A stretch of DNA of 64,000 bases from Pseudo-nitzschia pungens (taxonomy: Eukaryota > Bacillariophyta > Bacillariophyceae > Bacillariales > Bacillariaceae): assembly GCA_037355855.1 (NCBI GenBank), contig CM074763.1, positions 1,488,001 to 1,552,000 of the forward strand. The letters run 5' to 3'. Shown piece after piece: positions 21,387 through 31,986 of the stretch. Every line of letters starts with the position of its first letter. The stretch's first letter is position 1. The notes under the pieces are model-generated. The model was not told the DNA's origin. It searched no databases and was given only the letters and a program-made list of their open reading frames with translations. The position numbers and the translations under genes were made by a program.

Positions 21387-23741
21387 CTAGTAGTAGCAAC
21401 TAACATGGACAATAGTAATAAATGGCACTATCACAGTGACCACTGAACGCATCAACGAAACCCTTTGGATACCAACGCCCGAGCGCAGATGATTTCCACA
21501 GCCGCTGCTCTTATCTATATCAGTTGTACTAGCTGCATCGAACTTTTGTTGCATTTCGTCACTAGTATCACTGGAAGGCGGTATTTCTGGACCCACAACA
21601 CTATTCGAAGACTGCTCGCTTGTTCTCCCGTACACTTCAAAATCGTCCCCCAGATTTTTCATACGCATCCAGTTTGCTTCGTCGACCAATGCCTTGGCAT
21701 ATTTATCGTGCTTGTTGTAGGTAGGACCCATGTAGCGGTAACCACCGCTTAGATTGGAATCTGATGCATCTTCGGGCAATACAATCAAACCGTAATGTAT
21801 CCCATCGCTAAACATCTCAGACACAATGATGTTGGAATGTTGTTTTTGGAAGTTCTCCCAATAGGTTGGAAGACTGTCTTTCCCAAAGCTATGCCCTGTA
21901 GTCGACATTGCTGCCAAAATCTTATATTCGTCTGTCGTATCAGAATTTTCAATTCCTTCTTCTCGATTAATACAGTATAGGTATAATTGATGAAAAGAAA
22001 ATTTGTGTTCTTGAGCTTTGTCTTGAATGACTTCCTCCCATTGGTCACCTAAATATAGTTGCTTGCCATGCCCGAAGTATGATCCGTTCGGAATACCTCT
22101 ATCAGGAATCTCCACTTTTTTGATACCATTATCGCCACCAATGTGTTCTTCGTCAACAGCCGAAGATGAATCTACAGGAATGTCTTCGTCGTCATCCACT
22201 CCTGCTACATAAAGCGTTAGTCCAGCCTTTAAGTCAACCAGCGTAACCAGACCAAATGTCCCCCCTTCCCATTTTTCATCTTGGTTGAAACTATTGCTTT
22301 CGCCACTATCGGTAGCTGGTTGAACCATGAAAAATGAAATATCTCCTGGCATCAAGTCCTGACATCCGTAGTTATTTTCGTCATCATCTTGGATATCGTT
22401 GCTGAAATCATCATTCGATATCGGATATTCTGTTTCCATGAAATCATCGTTGTAATAATCATCATTACTTTCCCCTTGACCAGCCGAATCCCCTTTGCCT
22501 ATACATTCCTCACGTTCAATGTGTTCGAAGTCTAGCAACGTCCATGATTCTTCATAGAAGTCGACGAACGGATTGCGATTTCCTTGATATCGTTCGCAGA
22601 TTTTTTGGTTGCGGTCGATTTCACGCTGACTTGGTGGGTCTTCTAGATGCCATTGAACTAACCGAGAAAAATAACCTATACGGTTTTTTATTCGTTGACC
22701 ACCAACATCAACATCGTTCAATGCCAACGGGGGACAGTCCGTCAGTGTTAAATCCAAGAAGTCCACTCCAAGATTACGACGTAAAGGGTGCTTGGCATGT
22801 GCTGCAGTTCTAGTTCCGTATCGCAAGTTCATGTACAACAACGCACGAGCAACTTCTCCGCGAGCTTCCTCGGGTGGTTGCAAAGCGTGTTCCTTACTGC
22901 AGACACATAAGTGATCACTTCCTTCCTCGTCGTCGAACATAAATTGTATATTTGTGTCATCCAGATTGACCCTGTCCCTTTTCGGGCGTGTGCTAGAAGT
23001 CCTTCCATCTGATTCTTGTGCGGCCGATGTTTCGTTGTCTTCATAGTCGCAATCGTTGCATGTGTCGTAATACCAATTTTTCATCATATGGTCTCCATGA
23101 ACAATTGGGTGTCTAGGTCTCATGTTGTGCAAGTCGTGAATTGCAGCCAGAAGTTCGTCCGAGTATTCGTCCTCGTCATCTGTGTCTGTCTCATTGTATG
23201 ATGATTGCATCAACTCATCCATAGGCCATATGTACCCAGGTTCCCATCCCAATAGGAGCCCATCTTCGACTGGGATGTCAAGTTGCGTAAAAAGCATATG
23301 GACCGTTTCGATGTTGTAATTATCAGCATTGATATACTTCCCTTTATCAAGTTCTGCCAAGGCTTCTCGACTGTTTGTGCCTGTCGCATACGTGCGAGAA
23401 AGCATTGATGTATCGAAGTCAGGCTCTCCTGACAAGAACTCTATTGATGCTTCAAACGGAATTATTTGACGATGAGTACGAAGCAAAAGCGAAGCAACTT
23501 CCTCGCGGTTCCATCGCCATCGATTCTCTCGATGCTTTTTGTAATACGTTTCGACGTCACAGTTGTCGTATAGAATTGTTGTGTCTTCTATTGTGCTGTC
23601 CTCGTCGTTGAGTGAGAAATTATGTTGGGCTTTAGATACTTGATCTTCAGAATTCGATGGCGAGGGGAATGGTAGCAATAGAAATATGACGATGAGGATT
23701 TTCCCAGAAGGCACAGGCAAGCTGCTCCAAGGGGGTATCAT
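21387..23741 (-). CDS. Secreted endonuclease I (EndA/NucM)-like protein with C-terminal extension, possible pseudoenzyme
   Basis: A single exon of 784 residues. A hydrophobic N-terminal segment (KILIVIFLLLPFPSPS, residues about 14-28) is a signal peptide. The core matches endonuclease I: WNREEVASLLLRTHR (77-91), DLHNMRP (203-209), RGEVARALLYMNLRYG (294-309) and WHLEDPPS...QGNRNPFVD (364-394). At the site where active members have EHVWP, this protein has GYIWP (169-173), so the catalytic Glu-His pair appears lost. An acidic linker (Asp/Asn-rich, about 405-460) leads to a second domain around GDISFFMV and TFGLVTLVDLKAGLTLYVAG (about 465-515). That pattern resembles a beta-rich extracellular domain often joined to such nucleases. 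A hydrophobic C-terminus (VVTVIVPFITIVHVSCYY) after a Ser/Gly-rich stretch could be a GPI-anchor signal. Extracellular location is inferred; nuclease activity is doubtful. Confidence 0.8.
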   Translation of the reverse strand: MIPPWSSLPVPSGKILIVIFLLLPFPSPSNSEDQVSKAQHNFSLNDEDSTIEDTTILYDNCDVETYYKKHRENRWRWNREEVASLLLRTHRQIIPFEASIEFLSGEPDFDTSMLSRTYATGTNSREALAELDKGKYINADNYNIETVHMLFTQLDIPVEDGLLLGWEPGYIWPMDELMQSSYNETDTDDEDEYSDELLAAIHDLHNMRPRHPIVHGDHMMKNWYYDTCNDCDYEDNETSAAQESDGRTSSTRPKRDRVNLDDTNIQFMFDDEEGSDHLCVCSKEHALQPPEEARGEVARALLYMNLRYGTRTAAHAKHPLRRNLGVDFLDLTLTDCPPLALNDVDVGGQRIKNRIGYFSRLVQWHLEDPPSQREIDRNQKICERYQGNRNPFVDFYEESWTLLDFEHIEREECIGKGDSAGQGESNDDYYNDDFMETEYPISNDDFSNDIQDDDENNYGCQDLMPGDISFFMVQPATDSGESNSFNQDEKWEGGTFGLVTLVDLKAGLTLYVAGVDDDEDIPVDSSSAVDEEHIGGDNGIKKVEIPDRGIPNGSYFGHGKQLYLGDQWEEVIQDKAQEHKFSFHQLYLYCINREEGIENSDTTDEYKILAAMSTTGHSFGKDSLPTYWENFQKQHSNIIVSEMFSDGIHYGLIVLPEDASDSNLSGGYRYMGPTYNKHDKYAKALVDEANWMRMKNLGDDFEVYGRTSEQSSNSVVGPEIPPSSDTSDEMQQKFDAASTTDIDKSSGCGNHLRSGVGIQRVSLMRSVVTVIVPFITIVHVSCYY

Positions 23742-24540
23742 TCTTGTAGATTGTTGATTCCTCCCTCTGTACGTCCCTCCCTCAATTTCGGAATGACTTT
23801 GATCTTGGATGATTTGAGTGTTCGTGGCAAGGAATTGTCGGTTAGTGATCGTCTTAGGCTACCTAGTTATTTTCAATGATGCCGTCAAGAGTATTCTCAA
23901 TGAATTTGCAATTTCGTAGGTGCGAATGAGAGGTGTCTTCTACCTTTGTTTTTTACCAAATCGAGTTGTTCTTGCTAGGTTCCATCTAAATTGCAATGAG
24001 TATCAAAAGATGAGAGACGCGAAATCGCCAAATAATATTTTCGCGCTTCAGATGACCGCCTTGCTCTGGAAGGCTAACGAGCATCGGTCTGCTTTCGAAA
24101 CTATTGGGCTTATTTGTTGCATGCCGAAGCGTAACCGCCTCTGAAGTAACGGTAGGAACATGATCTTTCCAACAAGAATTTGTGATTGATTCTTCCCTTC
24201 CCTACCGGTATCGTAACTCGTACTGGTACGAGTAAGGTTAGCCGTAACCCGTAACGAAGCAAACCGTTAGGTAAATTACGCAATGAACAGAGACCAAGTA
24301 CGTATGAAGCAGTAGTACCAACAATAGACCCTACTAAGTTACTGTAATCTTACCATACGTCTAAGTAGCCCCTTACATCAACAAGTTCACAAAGGCTGTC
24401 ACGGTTCCTTTAACCACTGAATGCTGGTACCCCAATCGCTCAACAAAGGAATGAACAATTTGGTCAGTAGAGTGGCACAACAATATAGGAGAACATGAGG
24501 GTGACTGGACGATGTTGGTTGGGGTTACCACCACTACGCA
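23742..24540. other. Intergenic region left of the repeat block
   Basis: No supported gene. It contains the motif cluster actggtacgagtaaggttag near 24220-24240 and short open frames without features. Confidence 0.5.
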
Positions 24541-24548
24541 ACTACTAC

Positions 24549-24571
24549 TACTACGTCTAATAACTGATTTT
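24549..24571. repeat. Left short inverted motif flanking the tandem-repeat block
   Basis: This 23-nt segment (core tacgtctaataactgatttt) is the reverse complement, with one mismatch, of 31964-31986. The two copies bracket the 7.4-kb tandem-repeat block. Confidence 0.75.
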
Positions 24572-24779
24572 CGACCATTTTGACCCGTTTCGACCACCCC
24601 CCTCCTTTTTTTTAGATGTTTTTAGCTCCAATATTTTTATTATTTGGAGCAAAATCGCCTTTCTTAAGCTCAAATTATTATTTTTTGGCTCCAAAAATTA
24701 ATTTTTTGCTCCAAACTCGAATATTTGGGTCGAAAAATTAACAGCCGGGGTCAAAATTCGTTGTTGAACCACCATTAGG

Positions 24780-25420
24780 GTTAATGGTTGTAACGCTGTA
24801 GCGCTGTAACCCTGTATCCCTGTAGCGCTGTATCCCCTGTATCCCTGGAGCGAACGTGTGGTATGGGGTGCTAACTCCAGAGATACCAGGCGTTTCGCGT
24901 ACAATTTGTACCAGTTGTACGTACCCCGGGTATAGCATCCGTACTAATACAGTGTAGCTGAGTGCTACAAGGTTAGGGTTGCTAATGGTACGAAATACTG
25001 GATATTTTAACCTACTACCATGCTACCATGCTAAGATACTATGCTACCGCCGGGGTCGGGTCATTGGTGTGTAATATGTACTATTACCGGATACCTGACC
25101 CAGACAGTTACCCAACGCGCTAGCACACCTTTGAATCTAATTTTAAGCGGAGCTACGCTACGCTACTCCGCACACACTACGCTACCCGTAAAATACAGTA
25201 CTGGAGCTACAGAGCTCTGTTATTTTACGAGTTAGCGGAGCGCTGTCACGATACGATACAGAGCTGAGCTGAGCTGCGCTCATCCCCTGTATCGCTGTAT
25301 CCCTGTAGCGCTGTATCGTAGCGCTGTATCCCTGTAGCGCTGTATCCCTGTATCCCTGTAGCGCTGTAGCGCTGTAGCGCTGTATCGTAGCGCTGTATCC
25401 CCTGTAGCGCTGTAGCAGCA
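24780..25420. repeat. AGCGCTGTA(TCCCTGTA) short tandem and palindromic repeats
   Basis: Two clusters, 24785-24850 and 25275-25415, of 8-16-nt units built from gcgctgta and tccctgta, each containing the palindrome agcgct. Between them lie gagct pentamers (25258-25275). No coding signal; open frames here are repeat translations. Confidence 0.85.
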
Positions 25421-25735
25421 ACGCATCGATAATACAGGGGGGGGGGGACAGCAAGCAGCAAGCAGCAGCAACGCGTCGATAATACAGGGGGGGGGGGACA
25501 GCAAGCAGCAAGCAGCAGCAACGCGTCGATAATACAGGGGGGGGACTGCAAGCAGCAAGCAGCAACGTGTCGATAATACAGGGGGGGGGGGGACAGCAAG
25601 CAGCAAGCAGCAGCAACGCGTCGATAATACAGGGGGGGGACTGCAAGCAGCAAGCAGCAACGTGTCGATAATACAGGGGGGGGGGGGGACAGCAAGCAGC
25701 AAGCAGCAGCAATGCGTCGATAATAAAGGGGGGGC
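25415..25735. repeat. Seven-copy 44/50-nt tandem repeat with poly-G tracts
   Basis: The shared word cgataatacagg recurs at 25427, 25477, 25527, 25571, 25622, 25666 and 25718, giving spacings of 50, 50, 44, 51, 44 and 52. Each unit has a run of about 7-13 G followed by acagcaagcagcaagcag (long units) or a shortened ctgcaagcagcaagcag (44-nt units). Confidence 0.92.
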
Positions 25736-26140
25736 AAAAAATTCGAATTTTCGCAGTACAAACTGTACAGGAATATCAGTGGAAAAAAAAAATCGATCCT
25801 ATGGTAAGGTTTACCGGTAATATTTTACTTCTACTTGTATTTATTACGAAGTAGTAGTACTGTATTTGGTATCTTTTACGTCATTATGACAATATGGGTG
25901 TCAATAAGGACCCGACCCGACGACACCCACCGGTTGAGCCAATGAAAAAATTTGAATTTTTGCAGTACAAACTGTACAGGAATATCAGTAGAAAAAAATT
26001 CGATCCTATAGTACTGGTACGTCATTACGACAATATTATTTGATTTATTATTATTATTATTTTTTGGTATCTTTTACGTCATTATGACAATATGGGTGTC
26101 AAAAACAACCCGACCCGACGACACCCACCCACCGGTTTTG
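25736..26140. repeat. Direct duplication of about 210 bp
   Basis: Two diverged copies, starting near 25736 and near 25945. Both contain cagtacaaactgtacagg, aatatcagt, then a variable middle, then tcttttacgtcattatgac and the cacccac-rich end cccgacccgacgacacccac. No coding content recognised. Confidence 0.85.
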
Positions 26141-26497
26141 CAAATATCTGTATTAATTCTCTGTATTTTTCTTTTGCAAATCACTGTATTTTAAAGCACT
26201 GTATTTTGCTCCTTCCCGAAATCACTTTTTTTGTGCTCCACTCACTATAACACAAATCACTGCTGTTTCGATTCACAATCCGACTTATTTTGAGTAGAGT
26301 TGCTTTATTGCACTCCGTCACGAGAACGAACAGAACCCGCCCTACGGTAGGCTCTTTTGCTCATTGTATTTTAGTCCGAATAACCTCCTTGAAGTGGTAC
26401 AAGAAGGAATACCTATTGGTAAACACTTCAACACGGTCAAGTTCTTGGTTTTCGCGTCGAGGATTAAGAAGAGAACGTCAGTGTTCAGCAACCCTAC

Positions 26498-27590
26498 TAT
26501 GATTCATCCCAAACCCCGATCAATTCAGCAACCCTACTATGATTCATCCCAAACCCCGATCGATTCAGCAACCCTACTACGATTTTTCCAAACCCCGATC
26601 GATTCAGCAACCCTACTATGATTCATCCCAAACCCCGATCGATTCAGCAACCCTACTACGATTTTTCCAAACCCCAACCCCGATCGATTCAGCAACCCTA
26701 CTATGATTCATCCCAAACCCCGATCGATTCAGCAACCCTACTACGATTCATCCCAAACCCCGATCGATTCAGCAACCCTACTACGATTCATCCCAAACCC
26801 CGATCGATTCTACGATTTTTCCAAACCCCGATCGATTCAGCAACCCTACTATGATTCATCCCAAACCCCGATCGATTCAGCAACCCTACTATGATTCATT
26901 CCAAACCCCGATCGATTCAGCAACCCTACTACGATTTTTCCAAACCCCGATCGATTCAGCAACCCTACTATGATTCATCCCAAACCCCGATCGATTCAGC
27001 AACCCTACTACGATTTTTCCAAACCCCAACCCCGATCGATTCAGCAACCCTACTACGATTCATCCCAAACCCCGATCGATTCAGCAACCCTACTACGATT
27101 TTTCCAAACCCCAACCCCGATCGATTCAGCAACCCTACTACGATTCATCCCAAACCCCGATCGATTCAGCAACCCTACTATGATTCATCCCAAACCCCGA
27201 TCGATTCAGCAACCCTACTATGATTCATCCCAAACCCCGATCGATTCAGCAACCCTACTATGATTCACCCCAAACCCCGATCGATTCAGCAACCCTACTA
27301 TGATTCATCCCAAACCCCGATCGATTCAGCAACCCTACTACGATTCATCCCAAACCCCGATCGATTCAGCAACCCTACTACGATTTTTCCAAACCCCAAC
27401 CCCGATCGATTCAGCAACCCTACTACGATTCATCCCAAACCCCGATCGATTCAGCAATCCTACTACGATTCATCCCAAACCCCGATCGATTCAGCAATCC
27501 TACTACGATTCATCCCAAACCCCGATCGATTCAGCAACCCTACTATGATTCATCCAAAACCCCGATCGATTGAACCATACGATTCATCCC
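26498..27590 (+). repeat. 40-bp minisatellite array with 46-bp variants, about 27 units
   Basis: The unit reads gattcagcaaccctactacg, then attcatcccaaaccccgatc (two halves, 40 nt together). One variant replaces attcatccc with atttttcc, and some units add an extra aacccc. Because 40 leaves remainder 1 when divided by 3, all three plus-strand frames stay open for hundreds of bases. The listed protein-like frames here are artefacts of the repeat. Confidence 0.97.
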
Positions 27591-27595
27591 AAGCC

Positions 27596-28320
27596 CCGAT
27601 ACGATCGGTATTCATCCCCCCTACGATCGATTCCAAGTCTGTGTTGTAATTCATTCCCCCTACGATCGATTCCAAGCCGGTGTTGTAATTCATTCCCCCT
27701 ACGATCGATTCCAAGCCGGTGTGGTAGATCGATTCCAAGTCTGTGTTGTAATTCATCCCCCCTACGAGCGATTCCAAGTATGTGTGGTAGATTGATTCCA
27801 AGTCTGTGTGGTAGTCATTCCCCCTACGATCGATTCCAAGCCGGTGTGGTAGATCGATTCCAAGCCGGTGTGGTAGATCGATTCCTAGCCGGTGTTGTAT
27901 TCATTCCCCCTTACGATCGATCGATTCCAAGCCATTTCCTCTACGATCGATTCCAAGTACTCGTAAACAACTATTATTTAAACTTCAAATAAACAGCAGA
28001 TGACTAATTGATTTTAATCACAATATTTACTCTCCATACGATCGATTCCAAGCCTGTGTGGTAGATCGATTTGGTATTCATTTCGTCTACGATCGATTCC
28101 AAGTCTGTGTGGTAATATTTATTCCTCCTACGATCGATTCCAAGCCGATGTGGTATTCATTCCCCCTACGATCGATTGATCGGTTCCAAGCCGGTGTAAT
28201 ATTCATTCCCCCTACGATCGATTCCAAGCCGGTGTGGTATTCAATTCCCTCACGATCGTTTGTTCCTTTCAACCCCTACGATCGTTTGTTCCTTTCAACC
28301 CCTACGATCCTTCGATTCGA
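27596..28320 (+). repeat. CTACGATCGATTCCAAG minisatellite array
   Basis: About 20 irregular units based on ctacgatcgattccaagccg followed by gtgtggtagat or gtgttgtaattcattcccc, period about 30-60 nt. It shares the cgatcgattc core with the 40-bp array on its left, which suggests the two arrays arose from one another. A unique gap of about 65 nt lies near 27970-28035. Confidence 0.9.
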
Positions 28321-28339
28321 CTCGGTGTGTGATGATGTT

Positions 28340-29150
28340 CTGTTAATCAGTTTAGCACCCCCTGTAGATCTTCCAATATTGATCTGATAAGAGATAGGGT
28401 ATGTAGATCTGGTACAAATTTTACTACAAGGGCCCAGCATACTGCTTAGCATCCTGTTAAGTGTCCCCCTTAGCACAGTAGAGTTTGGTTAATTAGTTAG
28501 CACCCCCTGCAGATCTCCCAATATTACTCTAATAAGAGCTAGGGTATGTAGATCTGGTACAAGTTCTACATAGAAGGCCCAGCATCCTCATGCTCAGCAT
28601 CCTGTTAAGTGTCCCCCTTTGCACAGTAGAGTGCGGTTATTCAGTTAGCACCCCCTGTAGATCTCCCAATATTGATCTGATAAGTGATAGAGGGTATGTC
28701 AATCTGGTACAAATTGTACTAGAAGGGCCCAGCATCCTGTTTAGCATCCTGTTCAGCCCCCCCCCCAGCACAGTTCGCTTTTTAAGTTAGCACACTGAAT
28801 ATTTATGATATTGCTCTGATAAGAGATAGGGTATATAGATCTGGTACAAATTCTACATACAAGGCCCAGCATCCTGCTTAGCATCCTGTTGAGTCCCCCC
28901 CCTTAGCACATTACAGTTCGGTTAATCAGTTAGCACCCCCTGTAGATCTCCCAATATTGATCTCATAAGAACAGGGGCATGTAGATCTGGTACAAATTCT
29001 ACTAGAAGGGCCTAGCATCCTGCTTAGCATCCTGTTTGGTATCCCCCTTAGCACAAGTTATTTAAATACGTATATTATTATTATTATTAGCACACTACAG
29101 TTCCGTTTATCAGTTAGTACCCCCTGTAGATCTTCTAATACGGTACCATA
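28340..29150 (+). repeat. About 145-nt tandem repeat, five to six diverged copies
   Basis: Landmark ccctgtagatctcccaatat recurs with changes near 28358, 28505, 28653, 28790 (degenerate), 28940 and 29124. Each copy also has gggtatgtagatctggtac and agcatcctgcttagcatcct. Copies differ by small indels, so this array is older than the 181-bp array next to it. Confidence 0.88.
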
Positions 29151-29221
29151 GTGTATCAGTGTTCTAAGAGCTGAGGAATGTAACTATGATACATATCTAT
29201 CCTATTATAGGATTTTACCAC

Positions 29222-30260
29222 CCAGTACAATCTCAAAGTACATTAAATAGATGTGACATCCAAACTATCAGGTGTTTCGTGACAACTATTGGCACTGGAA
29301 TGGTGGAAATAATCCATTTCTGAATTTACATAGGTCATTTTGTATATTTTCTAGTGAAATATGCCAGTACTGGAGGAAATGTGCATTAAATAGATGTGAC
29401 ATCGAAAGTATGAGGTGTTTCTGACTCAGACTTTTTTCATAGTCCCAAGCATACATAGGGTGAGGACTCTTGACACTGGAATGGTGGAAATAATCCATTT
29501 CTGAATTTACATAGGTCATTTTGTATATTTTCTAGTGAAATATGCCAGTACTGGAGGAAATGTGCATTAAATAGATGTGACACCCAAAGTATTGGGTGTT
29601 TCTCACTCAGACTTTTTTCATAGTCCCAAGCATACATAGGGTGACGACTCTTGACACTGGAATGGTGGAAATAATCCATTTCTGAATTTACATAGGTCAT
29701 TTTGTCTATTTTCTAGTGAAATGTGCCAGTACTGGAGGAAATGTGCATTAAATAGATGTGACACCCAAAGTATTGGGTGTTTCTCACTCAGACTTTTTTC
29801 GTAGACCCAAGCATACATAGGGTGAGGACTCTTGACACTGGAATGGTGGAAATAATCCATTTCTGAATTTACATAGGTCATTTTGTCTATTTTCTAGTGA
29901 AATGTGCCAGTACTGGAGGAAATGTGCATTAAATAGATGTGACATCCAAAGTATTGGGTGTTTCTCACTCAGACTTTTTTCGTAGACCCAAGCATACATA
30001 GGGTGAGGACTCTTGACACTGGAATGGTGGAAATAATCCATTTCTGAATTTACATAGGTCATTTTGTATATTTTCTAGTGCTGAAATATGCCAGTACTGG
30101 AGGAAATGTGCATTAAATAGATGTGACACCCAAAGTATTGGGTGTTTCTCACTCAGACTTTTTTCATAGTCCCAAGCATACATAGAGCAAGGACTATTGG
30201 CACTGGAATGGTGGAAATATTCCATGTATTGATTTACATAAGTCATTTTATAGTTTAGTA
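29222..30260 (+). repeat. 181-bp satellite, about six near-identical copies
   Basis: The word aggtcatttt recurs at a spacing of exactly 181 nt (29333, 29514, 29695, 29876, 30057), then 184 because of a ctg insertion in the last unit. Each unit carries ggaatggtggaaataatcca, gccagtactggaggaaatgt and attaaatagatgtgaca. The first and last copies are degenerate; the inner ones differ by only a few bases. Confidence 0.96.
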
Positions 30261-30499
30261 GTAGTTACTGTTACTAGTAGTGTATTTTTTAGTGTCTTTT
30301 GGCTGATTTGCGAAACGGATGTCTGTCCTTTGTCCTTTTTCCTTGTCGGGTGCGCGCCAGGTTTTGTAGTAAAAATGTAGTCAAAAATTATGGCGCGGAC
30401 TGCAAATGCTGCTAACACACAGCATATGAGTACGGTACCTTACTTATCTTCTGCAAAAAAAAGGAAGCAAAAAATGCACATAAAAAATGCGTGCCAGAC

Positions 30500-31390
30500 T
30501 TCACAATAATCGGACGGTCCGACGGTGAGTGAACTGCATCAAGATTGGCCGGGGGTATCGATCATGGAGTTCACTTCTAACCATGCATTTAATTGCCTGC
30601 TTGCTCCTGGTAGGGAAGAACATACTGAACGCAACTGAAATACGATGCAACAGGAACTGGAATACGATACGACGGGAACTGAAATACAATCCGACGGTGA
30701 GTGAACTGCATCAAGATCGGGGGTATTGATCATGGAGTTCACTTCTACTAACCATGCATGAAATTGCCTGCTTGCTCCTCGTAGGGAAGAATACACAGAA
30801 CGCAACTGAAATACAATGGGACGGGAACTGAAATACAATGCGACGCGAACCGAAATACAATGCGACGCGAACTGAAATACGATGCAAGGATGCGACGGGA
30901 GCACGACGGGGAACTGAAATAAGATGCGACGGCAATACAATCCAACGGCAATTGGAACTAAAATACAATGCGACGGTGAGTGAACTGCATCAAGATCGGG
31001 GGTATTGATTATGGAGTTCACTTCTACTAACCATGCATGAAATTGCCTGCTTGCTCCTCGTAGGGAAGAATACACAGAACGCAACTGAAATACAATGGGA
31101 CGGGAACTGAAATACAATGCGACGCGAACTGAAATACAATGTGACGGGAACTGAAATACAATGCGACGCGAACTGAAATACGATGCAAGGATGCGACGGG
31201 AGCACGACGGGGAACTGAAATACAATGCGACGCGAACTGAAATACGATGCAAGGATGCGACGGGAGCACGACGGGGAACTGAAATAAGATGCGACGGCAA
31301 TACAATCCAACGGCAATTGAAATAGGATGCAACAGGAACTGAAATGCAATACGACGGCAACTGAAATCCAGTTTGTACCAATACAGTATC
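30500..31390 (+). repeat. Higher-order repeat built from 22-nt GGAACTGAAATACRATGCGAC units
   Basis: A block containing gacggtgagtgaactgcatc and accatgcatgaaattgcctg starts near 30521, 30697 and 30974. Between blocks the 21-22-nt subunit (ggaactgaaatac plus aatgcgac) repeats three to about ten times. Minus-strand open frames rich in Ser/Val/Ile (YFSSRRIVFQF) are translations of this repeat. Confidence 0.92.
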
Positions 31391-31436
31391 AGAATACTAG
31401 TGGTTCTTAACATCAATAATAGTCTAACATTATTAT

Positions 31437-31865
31437 CATGTGATAATGGGCGGGCGTTGCCTCTAGAGATTATGGGCGTTGCCTCTAGAAATAATGGGTG
31501 TTGCGTCTAAAACTGATGGGCGTTGCCTCTAAAAATGATGGGCGTTGCCTCAAAAATGATGGGCGTTCCGTCTATAAACGATGGGCGTTGCCTCTAAAAA
31601 TGATGGGCGTTGGCTCTTGAAATGATGGGCGTTGCCTCAAAAATGATGGGCGTTCCGTCTATAAACGATGGGCGTTGCCTCAAAAAATGATGGACGTTGG
31701 CTCTAAAATTGATGGACGTTGCCTCAAAAATTGATGAACGGTGCCTCAAAAAATGATGGGCGTTGCCTCAAAAAATGATGGACGTTGGCTCTAAAATTGA
31801 TGGACGTTGCCTCAAAAATTAATGGGCGTTGCCTGTAAAAATGATAGGCATTGCCTCTAGATTAT
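31437..31865 (+). repeat. GATGGGCGTTGCCTCTAAAAAT short tandem repeat
   Basis: About 17 units of 21-26 nt based on gatgggcgttgcctctaaa. A longer sub-block (containing gggcgttccgtctataaacg) is itself repeated near 31557 and 31648. Confidence 0.93.
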
Positions 31866-31963
31866 TTATGGTACGGGACTGAAAAAATTAAGCCAGGGAC
31901 AAAGAATGGGTCAAAAAATTTGACCCCAAAAGGACCCGGCACGAAAATTTTCGACCCGGGTCT

Positions 31964-31986
31964 AAAATCAGTTATCAGACGTAGTA
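31964..31986. repeat. Right short inverted motif flanking the tandem-repeat block
   Basis: The segment starting aaaatcagttatcagacg is an inverted copy (22 of 23 matching) of 24549-24571. Both copies sit beside gaccc/gggtc-rich stretches on the inner side. Confidence 0.75.

Noticed and set aside
25182..25761. Cys/Pro/Leu-rich minus-strand proteins
   Set aside because: All three overlapping frames are open because the DNA is a 44/50-nt repeat with poly-C on that strand.
26498..27590. CRISPR-like array
   Set aside because: Repeats are contiguous with no unique spacers, no cas genes, and the genome is eukaryotic.
26364..27649. IQQPYYDSSQTP repeat proteins
   Set aside because: Direct translation of the 40-bp minisatellite in several frames at once.
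29286..30246. Chain of about 90-codon minus-strand proteins MTYVNSEMDYFHHSS
   Set aside because: Each is the same frame of one 181-bp satellite unit, ending at the same stop.
30539..31416. 280-codon Ser/Val/Ile-rich minus-strand frame
   Set aside because: Translation of the 22-nt repeat; parallel frames give similar proteins.
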